From NCBI GenBank assembly GCA_035536995.1, contig DATLNB010000001.1:62001-126000 (forward strand): 64,000 bases of DNA. The letters run 5' to 3'. The notes under the pieces were generated by a model. The model searched no databases. It was given only the letters and a program-made list of their open reading frames with translations, and was not told the origin of the DNA. This stretch comes from AV80 sp035536995. Its GTDB lineage: Bacteria > Verrucomicrobiota > Verrucomicrobiia > Chthoniobacterales > UBA10450. The position numbers and the translations under genes were made by a program. Shown here piece after piece: positions 52,298-59,806 of this stretch (within the stretch, counting starts at the first letter, position 1; each line of letters begins with the position of its first letter).

Positions 52298-52678
52298 TCG
52301 CATTCGCGCCGCTACGGGCGGTTCCTCGGCGGACTCCCCGACGCTGTTGCTACCTTCGGGAATGGAGGAATAGCATTTCGCGAGGCAAAGAACGTTGCTG
52401 CCAAAGATAGACTTGGGCCGAAAGAACACGTTTTCGCGCGCGTCGTTCAACAGCTCTTCGGGGAGCGGCTTGACCTTGTCGTTGTGGAGTGGGGGCGGCT
52501 CGCGATATTACCAACCCATGCGCGAAACTACTACCGCGCCCTCGACCGCGGCGAATCCGTTCAGGATGCGCTCCCCAAGCTTTCTACTTATAGTTTTGAA
52601 TTTGGGGCCCGGCGCACGAGCAAGCTGTGCTTGGCCGCGGTTGCTGGCGTAAAAATCGCTTCGCTCGTTCCTTCGTGA
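52298..52678 (+). pseudogene. Decayed VRR-NUC nuclease gene
   Basis: Open after a TAG at 52295, the frame reads RRYGRFLGGLPDAVATFG, then AFREAKNVAAKDRLGPKE and HVFARVVQQLFGERLDLVVVEW. This is the same PD...ExK...Q order and wording as the VRR-NUC gene at 27671-28220 (GRRWGGLPDVV, AMREAK, DRLDLAVIEW). The N-terminal half is missing. The 3' end is intact and overlaps the following gene as GTGA, so the pair was once an operon. It may still be translated as a fragment. Confidence 0.6.
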
Positions 52679-53706
52679 CGCTGAAAGAGAAAGACGACCC
52701 AACGCTGCTCATTGCTGAATTGAAGCGACTCCTTGACCTCCGCCACATCTCCAAGCACCAGCGCGCCGACCTAGAGCACGAGCTGGACATGTTTCGCGCC
52801 GGGCAAGCGGGCGAAAAAGAAGCGGCCTACCACATCGATTTCCACTGGAAGGATGGGCGGAACAGCGCTGTCATCCACGACTTGCGAATTGAACACGGAG
52901 GGCGAGTCGCACAGATCGATCACCTGATCGTGATGCGAACCCTCGATTGTCACGTGATCGAAAGCAAAGGCTTCAATTCGCAGGTTCGGGTTTCCGATAG
53001 CGGCGAGTGGGAAGTGAAAACGAGATTCGGCTGGAGGGGCATTCCTTCGCCCGTCGAACAGAATCGTCGCCACATCGAGGTACTCCAAGCGTTCATCCGC
53101 GATCATGCGCTTGCACCAAAGCGCCTAGGAATTTCCATGCCCATTCGCTTTCACAATTGGGTTCTGGTATCACCGCGGTGTCAGCTCAACCGCAAAGGCG
53201 GCGAGTGGGACAAGGTCGTGAAAATGGATATGTTCGAGAAACGTTTCGGGGAATGCGTGAATCAAACCGGGTTCCTCGACACGCTCGCATCTATCTCGAA
53301 ACTGGTGTCGCGAGAAACGGTCGATGCCCTGGGCCGTTCGCTCGGCGCAGCGCATAAGCCACACGTCTGTGACTTCGCCGCGCGCTTCGGGATTACGTCA
53401 CCGCACGACCGGTCAGGACGCGAGCAAGCTGCCGAGGTAATGGTTTGCTGCGACGATTGTAGCGCGGCGATTGACGCGCGGGTGACTAAGTATTGTCGCG
53501 CGAACGTTCAGCGTTTTCGCGGCCGACTCCTCTGCCGTGCTTGTCAGGCGGCCGTTGCCGCCGGTGTTAAGTGCTACGATTGCGGATGTGAGGTCGATCA
53601 GAAAGTCGCCGCCTTCTGTCGATTCAACGCGAAGCGCTTTGGAAAGAAGCTCCTTTGCCGGAGCTGTCAGCCCAAAAGCGGAGCGCAGCGCTTAGCTACA
53701 GTGTGA
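52675..53706 (+). CDS. NERD-domain protein with two C-terminal zinc fingers
   Basis: 343 residues from GTG 52675, whose codon overlaps the VRR-NUC stop (GTGA); an earlier GTG at 52627 is less likely. After a helical start, the NERD core is FRAGQAGEKEAAYHI, RVAQIDHLIVMRT and CHVIESKGF (E-S-K), a nuclease-related fold. The C-terminus repeats a Cys pattern: CDDCSAAIDARVTKYC...CRACQ and CYDCGCEVDQKVAAFC...CRSCQ, two zinc ribbons of the same type. Probably binds and perhaps cuts nucleic acid. Confidence 0.65.
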   Translation: MTLKEKDDPTLLIAELKRLLDLRHISKHQRADLEHELDMFRAGQAGEKEAAYHIDFHWKDGRNSAVIHDLRIEHGGRVAQIDHLIVMRTLDCHVIESKGFNSQVRVSDSGEWEVKTRFGWRGIPSPVEQNRRHIEVLQAFIRDHALAPKRLGISMPIRFHNWVLVSPRCQLNRKGGEWDKVVKMDMFEKRFGECVNQTGFLDTLASISKLVSRETVDALGRSLGAAHKPHVCDFAARFGITSPHDRSGREQAAEVMVCCDDCSAAIDARVTKYCRANVQRFRGRLLCRACQAAVAAGVKCYDCGCEVDQKVAAFCRFNAKRFGKKLLCRSCQPKSGAQRLATV

Positions 53707-54300
53707 AGGCTTACCGAATTTCTAGTGGCGCCGCGGCTGCCAACTAGGAAGCCTCAGTTCGATTTTTCGCAAAGTTGCTCCAGGTCACTTTGATACTTTT
53801 GCGACGTTTGCCTTTCGTAGGGCAATAAAAAAGCTGACGATGATCGCGTCCGTACGCTTGGAGTTCTTTTAGTGTCGGACGTTATTACAGCAGGCCTCGA
53901 TAACCTTGTGGCGCTCACCGTCCTTCCACATTGTCACTAAATTAAAACTGTTATGTTCTTGAGGAGTCCCAAGGGTTGCTGCTCATAAACCGGATAGAAG
54001 GATCCGCCTTCCAGACACGATTGTGATCTCCTGCAGTAAATCCGAGACACCTGACCTTTTGAAGATCCACGTCAACCTCCGTCCCGCTGGACGGCAACGT
54101 AGCGCAGGGTGCAATGAGGTTTCGATCACTGCGAAACGCGATCAGGTCCGAATGACCGTTAAGGACGCAAAACCAAGCGCGCATGAATTGCCAACACGCC
54201 TCCGCCATTACTTCCGGCGTCATGTTTTAATAAACCGTCGCCAGGCTATCAGGAGTGCCGGCCAACTTGTACCAGACATTTGCCCGTGTTTCCTTTCCCA
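53707..54300. other. Intergenic with one doubtful ORF
   Basis: 594 bases between the NERD gene and the recombinase. A 90-codon minus-strand frame (53951-54223; MTPEVMAEACWQFMRAWF...) has protein-like wording but no support, and a plus-strand frame overlaps it. The region may hold remains of an insertion. I see no long inverted repeat. Confidence 0.3.
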
Positions 54301-55035
54301 ATGAGGAAACATACGAACGGTGGTTCGCCTGTTACGGAGGGGGCGGTCGAAAGGGCTTCAAGAGGTGCCGAGAAGTCCTCAGGGCCGGTTCGCTGGGTGG
54401 CATATTATAGGGTGAGCACAGCGAAACAGGGGGCGTCAGGACTTGGTCTAGAGGCGCAAGCCGAAGCTGTGACTACATTTATCGCGGCCAGAGGCGGGGA
54501 GATCGTCGCGTCCTTCACTGAAACGGAGTCAGGAAAGAAGGCAAGTAATCGACCCGCTCTGACAGAGGCGCTCGTTCTCTGCCGAAAAAAGAGGGCGACG
54601 CTGGTCATAGCGAAACTGGATAGGCTCGCCCGAAATGTGCACTTCATCAGCGGACTTCTGGAAACGGGAGTTCTCTTCGTCGCAGCCGATCAGCCGACCA
54701 AAGACCGTTTCATGCTGCATTTGCAGGCGGCATTTGCCGAAGAAGAGGGGAGACGAATTTCGGAACGTACGAAAGAGGCGCTCGCCGCAGCGAAACGCCG
54801 GGGCGTAGTTATTGGCGCCACAGGTCGCCTGCTCGCCCTCAAATACAGAGCTGCTGCCGTCCGGCGCGCCTGGGAGCTCCGTCCTCTCTTTGACCGTTTA
54901 GCCGGTGAAGGGATTCGCGAGCCGGGCCGATTGGTCGAAGCGCTCAATGGTCGCGGCGTTCCTTCTCCTAGTGGCAGAGGCAGGTGGCACCGGTCGACCG
55001 TTCACCGCGTTCTGCGTCGAATGGCACGTAATTGA
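54301..55035 (+). CDS. Serine recombinase (resolvase/invertase type)
   Basis: 244 residues from ATG 54301; an upstream TTG (54280) is possible. The catalytic Ser is in the classic AYYRVSTAKQG motif, followed by LGLEAQ, ETESGKKASNRPAL, VIAKLDRLARN (the conserved Arg pair) and EEEGRRISERTKEAL. The C-terminus is a short recombinase region plus an HTH (LNGRGVPSPSG, RSTVHRVLRRMA). Catalyses site-specific DNA breakage and rejoining. Probably mobilises or once mobilised this island. Confidence 0.8.
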   Translation: MRKHTNGGSPVTEGAVERASRGAEKSSGPVRWVAYYRVSTAKQGASGLGLEAQAEAVTTFIAARGGEIVASFTETESGKKASNRPALTEALVLCRKKRATLVIAKLDRLARNVHFISGLLETGVLFVAADQPTKDRFMLHLQAAFAEEEGRRISERTKEALAAAKRRGVVIGATGRLLALKYRAAAVRRAWELRPLFDRLAGEGIREPGRLVEALNGRGVPSPSGRGRWHRSTVHRVLRRMARN

Positions 55036-55165
55036 TGTCTACGCGACGAATTCGAGGCTGAGGCAGCCAAATGGCTGTTGGTGCCCCCCAAGCTGGCGGC
55101 CTTTCTTGAGCGGGTTACCGTGCTCTGGCCGGCCGCTATGTTTGGTACTGTGATGACGTTAACTG

Positions 55166-55933
55166 TTAATTCCCGTCATCAAGATACTGCTGTCGGGCGA
55201 ACTTTTTGTCGCGCTCCGACAAAGTGGTATTCCAGTCCACCGAAAACCCGTCCTCCGTTAACCCAGCGGGGATGGGATAGATCATGATGGACTTCGGATC
55301 GAAAGCTGTCGCGGCACTATTCGCGAGTTCCGTCGGGCGGGGTCTCCGTAACACATTATCGCGCACCTTTTCTTCGTCCCAACCTGCCTTCAACTTATAG
55401 AATCTCAGCACTTCCTTTTCTTTCCAGTGGATTTGTACGGAAGGAGATTGCTGCTCATGAGCAAAGCCGAGCACATGGCCAAACTCATGCAGCACATGGC
55501 GTCGCACTTCGACTTCCGTCACTGATGTTGGAAAGCCGAGCGTCATTGTCGGCAACGCCGGGTTAGTTCGCGTCTTCGCTCGCTTGCCAACCATGGACCT
55601 GTAGCCGAGTCCGTTGAACGTGATACGTACGTCTCCGGCGTGGCTCACGCGAACAAACTTGATATCCGTGAATTCCGTCCATTCCGACGCAAACTTCATA
55701 ACTTTCCGTTGGATGGCGTCGTCGCCGTCTAGAAAAGATACGTTGATCGTGCTATGACGTGGCCATTTGAAATTGACGTTCGACGTCCATAGTCCACTTC
55801 CTTGATCGGGCGGCAGCGTTAAACAGGCCGCCAGATAGATTTCCTTATCGGTTGCGGACACCCCCGAGTATGGATCGGCTCCAAACGCCGTAAACGCAGC
55901 AGCAACCGCGCAGTAGTACACTAAGGTTTTCAT
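55166..55933 (-). CDS. Secreted astacin-like zinc metallopeptidase
   Basis: 255 residues with a signal peptide (LVYYCAVAAAFTAFGA). The zinc site is HEFGHVLGFAHE (149-160), i.e. HExxHxxGxxHE, and the Met-turn IMIYP lies ~55 residues later, as in M12A/astacins. The usual propeptide is short. The start overlaps the preceding M48-like gene by 4 bases (ATGA). Exported endopeptidase. Confidence 0.8.
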   Translation of the reverse strand: MKTLVYYCAVAAAFTAFGADPYSGVSATDKEIYLAACLTLPPDQGSGLWTSNVNFKWPRHSTINVSFLDGDDAIQRKVMKFASEWTEFTDIKFVRVSHAGDVRITFNGLGYRSMVGKRAKTRTNPALPTMTLGFPTSVTEVEVRRHVLHEFGHVLGFAHEQQSPSVQIHWKEKEVLRFYKLKAGWDEEKVRDNVLRRPRPTELANSAATAFDPKSIMIYPIPAGLTEDGFSVDWNTTLSERDKKFARQQYLDDGN

Positions 55934-56979
55934 GGGATTTCATATTTAAGTTGCTCAAGGGTCGGCACTGGAAACGCGTCGCGGTCGCGAAGTAATTGAG
56001 AATAGAGAGCATCGTTGGAAAGCGTTTTAATGCTCTCCCGCGCGTTGGTTTCGAAAAACGCCAGTTCCTGTTGGGTCCCCTTTGGATTGGATCGTATCAG
56101 CTTTAGCGACTCTCGCAGTAAGTTCACGAGCCTCACGCGGTCCGGAGGGTGGATCGCGGAAGCGAGGTCTCCCGTTCGGGGCTCGTACACCGTCAGCAAG
56201 AAGGTGAGCACACCGACTAAGCTGGCTGGCGGAATCTTCCTCCGGCGGTATACTTCTAATGCATATTCATCCGCGGCTGCTTCCTGTTTCTGGACCCTAC
56301 GAGTAAAATCTAGCTCGCTTTCTCCTGATTCCTTTTTGACGGAATGCTTTTTTACGAGGTGGGCGGCCTCGTGGGCCAAGGTAAACAAAAGTGCGTCCTC
56401 GTGGAGGTTAATAGACTTGTCGAGAAATTTCTTATCTAAGCTGTCCGAGGTAAGATTGGCGGCTTCGTACGGAGATGCTGCCCACTGGCGCGCCAGGTAG
56501 GCTTGACGGACGTACACTTCGTAGCTTATCAACCAATGTGTAGATCGAAATCCATGTTGGACGATCAACAGCGCGTCGATAAGCATAGCCAGCGTGCGAA
56601 TGCCGCCAACCGATAGCGATATCATTCCATCTTCTTCTGTGGCCGTCACGAACCCCATCAACGAGTCCTCCGGGTCGTAATCTAGTTGGGCTCGGTCAAT
56701 CACTTTTGCATCGGTGGAAGGAACGAACTTTAACAGCTCGGCTTTCATCGCGATGACAGGCTCTTCGTAGGTGGCCAACAGGGCCTTGAGTCTTACCGCC
56801 TTGGAAGTTGATGGATTCGAGTTGGCCTCTTCGAGAGTTTTTAGCCTGGCTTCTCTTTCAGTTTTAGAAAGGCTTTGCGGAGCCTTTGCAACCACCTCTT
56901 GGCATAGAACGACTGTCAGCAAGCACGCGGTAACAAGTGTGTTGATTGGGCTCCGAGGGAAGCGAATAGGTTTACTCAT
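55930..56979 (-). CDS. M48-like secreted zinc metallopeptidase
   Basis: 349 residues. A signal peptide (INTLVTACLLTVVLCQEVVA) is followed by a helical region. The zinc motif HEAAH is at 203-207, and QEAAADEYA near 232-240 gives the downstream ExxxD of M48 peptidases. No membrane helices beyond the leader, unlike HtpX. Translationally coupled to the astacin-like gene, suggesting the two proteases act together in the periplasm or outside. Confidence 0.7.
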   Translation of the reverse strand: MSKPIRFPRSPINTLVTACLLTVVLCQEVVAKAPQSLSKTEREARLKTLEEANSNPSTSKAVRLKALLATYEEPVIAMKAELLKFVPSTDAKVIDRAQLDYDPEDSLMGFVTATEEDGMISLSVGGIRTLAMLIDALLIVQHGFRSTHWLISYEVYVRQAYLARQWAASPYEAANLTSDSLDKKFLDKSINLHEDALLFTLAHEAAHLVKKHSVKKESGESELDFTRRVQKQEAAADEYALEVYRRRKIPPASLVGVLTFLLTVYEPRTGDLASAIHPPDRVRLVNLLRESLKLIRSNPKGTQQELAFFETNARESIKTLSNDALYSQLLRDRDAFPVPTLEQLKYEIP

Positions 56980-57101
56980 TTGCAGAGTGATCGAGTAGTA
57001 AGAAAATCGCTGGAGGAGGTCAACATATCATTTGTCTAGAACCGCTAGCGATTCTGAGGCAGTCAACCCACGAATCGCGTTCTGACTCGCCTACAAATCC
57101 G

Positions 57102-57623
57102 TCAACCAACTTCGTTTAAGAAATTCCACAGGGGCTCCAAATCTTGGTCGTCCAAGGCGGCCTGCCGCAAATTGAGATCGATTGCGAACGCCTGTTTCAG
57201 ATATTCTTTGGCTGCGTCCATGTCGCCGAGCTGGCAACAATAGCAAGCGAGGTTAAAAGAAATTATGGGCTCGCTGGGGAATTGCTCTTTCGCAGCCAGC
57301 AAGATGTCTCGCGCAAACTCTATCGATGCAGCGCGGCGAGTTGCGTAAGCGAGTGACAACGGCCACTGGACGTTCGCAGGTTCCAAACGGGTGAGCTTCA
57401 AGGCCACCGCTCGTAGGTCATCCCAATTTGCCGTTCCGTGATAAACGGCGGCTCGCACTCGTAGGACTTCTGGCAGGGCTCGGTTGAACGGGTCGATTCT
57501 CTCGAGTTCTGCCTCTGCGTCCCCGAACATCCCCAGTTCGGAGAACCCCAGCGCCGCTTCACAATGATGAAAATCTGGAGGCTCTAAGGGCACGGTGACG
57601 GCCGATGTGAGTTTTACCGGCAC
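57102..57623 (-). CDS. TPR-repeat protein
   Basis: 173 residues. Helical pairs with TPR spacing: CEAALGFSELGMFGDAEAEL, a WPLSLAYATRRAAS block, and ISFNLACYCCQLGDMDAAKE. No signal peptide. Probably a small protein-protein interaction adaptor. The start overlaps the end of the following 63-residue gene by 10 bases. Confidence 0.6.
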   Translation of the reverse strand: MPVKLTSAVTVPLEPPDFHHCEAALGFSELGMFGDAEAELERIDPFNRALPEVLRVRAAVYHGTANWDDLRAVALKLTRLEPANVQWPLSLAYATRRAASIEFARDILLAAKEQFPSEPIISFNLACYCCQLGDMDAAKEYLKQAFAIDLNLRQAALDDQDLEPLWNFLNEVG

Positions 57624-57805
57624 CGCGGCCTGCCGGTGACTCTGCTCACCACTTCCGCCTCCAACTTATCCAGGTCCGTCCAGCCGGACTTGAGCAAGTG
57701 CATCGACACGTTCGCACCGCAATGGACGCCCATCAGGAAATGGGGCTCCTTCATCTGCAGAGGTTGCTGCTTTCTCGTGCCGCGTTTGACTTGGGGGCGT
57801 TTCAT
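57614..57805 (-). CDS. Small basic protein
   Basis: 63 residues, MKRPQVKRGTRKQQP..., strongly basic start and then a short alpha/beta stretch. It overlaps the TPR gene start, so the two may be co-translated. No family is recognised. Confidence 0.4.
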   Translation of the reverse strand: MKRPQVKRGTRKQQPLQMKEPHFLMGVHCGANVSMHLLKSGWTDLDKLEAEVVSRVTGRPRCR

Positions 57806-57855
57806 ATCGGCCCCATCTTAGCCGCCCTTGCCAAATTTCGCCACGAAACTCTGCG

Positions 57856-58065
57856 CTAGCCGCCCTTGGGTGAAACCTGATCGAGAAACTTCGACCAACC
57901 CAATTTCTCAAGTTTGTTCACCGCGCGTTTTTTCCCTGCACGGGCGTCGGCCAGCAAGGCCTTTTTCAGTTTTGCGTCGTGGCCTGGTAAGAAACGGCCG
58001 CCTTTTGTTCGTCCTCCGCATCTGCAGAGGCATTGTGGTACTTTGATCTTTGTTTTGCTGTTCAT
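57856..58065 (-). CDS. Small Cys-rich basic protein
   Basis: 69 residues from the second Met (58065). CLCRCGGRTKGGRFLPGHD followed by a basic helix AKLKKALLADARAGK is a conserved small-protein pattern seen in several phyla. The Cys-x-Cys with a nearby His suggests zinc binding. Function unknown. Confidence 0.5.
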   Translation of the reverse strand: MNSKTKIKVPQCLCRCGGRTKGGRFLPGHDAKLKKALLADARAGKKRAVNKLEKLGWSKFLDQVSPKGG

Positions 58066-58190
58066 CACACGATTAAAACACGGCCGGGAATTTCCCCTTT
58101 ACGCACGACCTCGTTGCTTTGAGGTATAGTTTGTCGCTTAGGTATCTCAACGAATTGACGGGCGACACAGATTGCGGACGGTCTCGAAAA

Positions 58191-58218
58191 TACGCGCGTT
58201 GCGCGCGCGTACGCGCGA
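58191..58218. repeat. Alternating purine-pyrimidine CG tract
   Basis: TACGCGCGTT, then GCGCGCGCGTACGCGCGA, almost perfect alternation over ~28 bases, in the gene-free stretch 58066-58373. Such tracts can form left-handed DNA or hairpins. Confidence 0.5.
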
Positions 58219-58321
58219 GGGCCGAGAAGTCCGCGCTTTCCGATTGTGTCACCCAAGCGAACACGGTTCTCGGTGGACCGGCTACCTATCGGCGGGTGAA
58301 GGCGCGCGTACAATTGCGAAA

Positions 58322-58343
58322 ACAACGCCGGCGCCGGCGTTGT
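58322..58343 (-). terminator. Perfect 22-base palindrome with T-tract, likely terminator
   Basis: ACAACGCCGGC followed at once by its exact complement GCCGGCGTTGT. On the minus strand it lies 31 bases after the end of the gene at 58374-58913 and is followed by TTTT, as in an intrinsic terminator for that gene. A loop of zero bases means the stem closes imperfectly in the middle. Confidence 0.55.
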
Positions 58344-58373
58344 CTTCTTAGTAATCGCAGAGTCCGCTCCAGT

Positions 58374-58913
58374 TTATTGAGCGCCGTGCAGGATGCTCTC
58401 GACGCGATTTCCAGCACTGGCGCCGAGAATTTCCGAGGACGGCATCGAAAGGGAAACGATTTCTCCGTCATTCAGATGAACGGATATTGCGTTCCAGTGC
58501 TGCGCGCCCACAATTCCTGAAAAAACAACTTTATCTCCCTCGCTGAGCGACAGCGCTTTGGATCGTTCGGTGTGCCGGAGCCAGACCACTACATCGTACT
58601 GTCTGATGACGGCGGAGTAGGCAGCTCGCGGCTCCATTCGAATCGTCAGATTCAGCGGCCCGCTCTTGTGGACCGAAACGACTCTTCCACTCCATTGGAC
58701 TTTCCGGCCTTGGACTCGGCTCCAGTTTTCGTCGCGATCCACGCCAGATGGAAAAACATAGTCCCGCAGCTGTGCGACCGTCGACCACGGGATATCGGAG
58801 GGCGGCTCCCGCCTCGACCGTGCCGTTCGGTATGCCGCGAGGAAGGCGCCTAGCCGATTATCGAGCCATTTTCCGACTAAACCAGCCAGAAGGATTCCAA
58901 CGAATAACCACAT
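58374..58913 (-). CDS. Membrane-anchored OB-like hypothetical protein
   Basis: 179 residues. One N-terminal transmembrane helix (LFVGILLAGLVGKWL) and a ~110-residue beta-rich domain (VQWSGRVVSVHKSGPLNLTI, KVVFSGIVGAQHWNAISVHL) resembling an OB-fold. The family is not recognised. 55 bases after the secreted gene at 58969 on the same strand. Confidence 0.5.
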   Translation of the reverse strand: MWLFVGILLAGLVGKWLDNRLGAFLAAYRTARSRREPPSDIPWSTVAQLRDYVFPSGVDRDENWSRVQGRKVQWSGRVVSVHKSGPLNLTIRMEPRAAYSAVIRQYDVVVWLRHTERSKALSLSEGDKVVFSGIVGAQHWNAISVHLNDGEIVSLSMPSSEILGASAGNRVESILHGAQ

Positions 58914-58968
58914 TATCGCGGCGACCGTTACGAGCCCGCAGCAGGCGCCAACTGAGACCGGCCCGCCT

Positions 58969-59364
58969 TCATTTCATTCCTTTCCTCAGAAACTTGAAAC
59001 TGCGGACTGTTCTCGTACTGCCCGCTGCCGTCTCGTAGCTCAGCGTGCCGGTGTAGGTTACCACGCAATACTTGATCGCTTCGCCGTCCACGACTTCGTC
59101 GGGATAATCACTCAAAAGAATCACCGTCGGTTCCTGCGCGTTGACAGACACAACGCCAGGCGATTGATCGATGTGTTCGGCGTAAACCAGCAAACCGCCC
59201 TTCACGACCTGGATTACTTTTATCGGGGAAAGGCCGTACTCATGCCCCTCCACGAATTTTGGCTGCTCCTGTCCGGCCGCGAGGCCTACGATCGAAGCGA
59301 GGAACGCGAGAATCAGAATGGCAGTTTTTCTAGACCGAGGCGGGAGTAAGCGGAGGGTCTTCAT
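58969..59364 (-). CDS. Secreted hypothetical protein
   Basis: 131 residues from MKTLRLLPPRSRKTAILIL, with a signal peptide ending at GLAAGQ. The mature domain is a small beta-barrel-like fold (ISPIKVIQVVKGG-like turns, PTVILLSDYPDE). Probably co-transcribed with the OB-like gene. The family is not recognised. Confidence 0.5.
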   Translation of the reverse strand: MKTLRLLPPRSRKTAILILAFLASIVGLAAGQEQPKFVEGHEYGLSPIKVIQVVKGGLLVYAEHIDQSPGVVSVNAQEPTVILLSDYPDEVVDGEAIKYCVVTYTGTLSYETAAGSTRTVRSFKFLRKGMK

Positions 59365-59437
59365 CGAATAACGTGCGGAATTCCGCACGATTCAAACATG
59401 CCAGGTTTATTAGCGTCAAGTGCCGGATTCGGCACGA

Positions 59438-59719
59438 ATGGAGAACCCTCGCAATATGATCGGTCCACAATTGAGGCGTATTCGCAACGAGCGCGGCCTG
59501 TCCCAGCCGAAGCTGGCCGAGTTGATCCAGCGAAAGGGTTGGGACATCTCTCGCGACACCCTCGCGAAAATTGAGGACCAGCGGAGGTGGGTCTCCGACT
59601 TCGAGGCGGCGTTCCTCGCGGAAGTGATTCAGGTTCCGCTGGGGGCGTTGTTCGCCGCCCGCGGACGTTCGCCTAAAGCCCGCGATTACATCGCACGGCT
59701 CGAGCGGCAACTTTCTTGA
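59438..59719 (+). CDS. XRE-type HTH regulator
   Basis: 93 residues from MENPRNMIGPQLRRI; an earlier Met (59420) adds six. The HTH is IRNERGLSQPKLAELIQRKG, ISRDTLAKIEDQRR, LAEVIQVPLGAL, a standard XRE fold. It lies 87 bases before the ankyrin gene in the same direction and probably regulates it. Confidence 0.7.
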   Translation: MENPRNMIGPQLRRIRNERGLSQPKLAELIQRKGWDISRDTLAKIEDQRRWVSDFEAAFLAEVIQVPLGALFAARGRSPKARDYIARLERQLS

Positions 59720-59806
59720 GTGAGGAGCGGCCGCTCGCCGCGAATCGTCGCCCGCAGATCAGAAAAAGATTGAGTTTCGAAAGCTCGTGGCACCAATGGT
59801 GGGACG

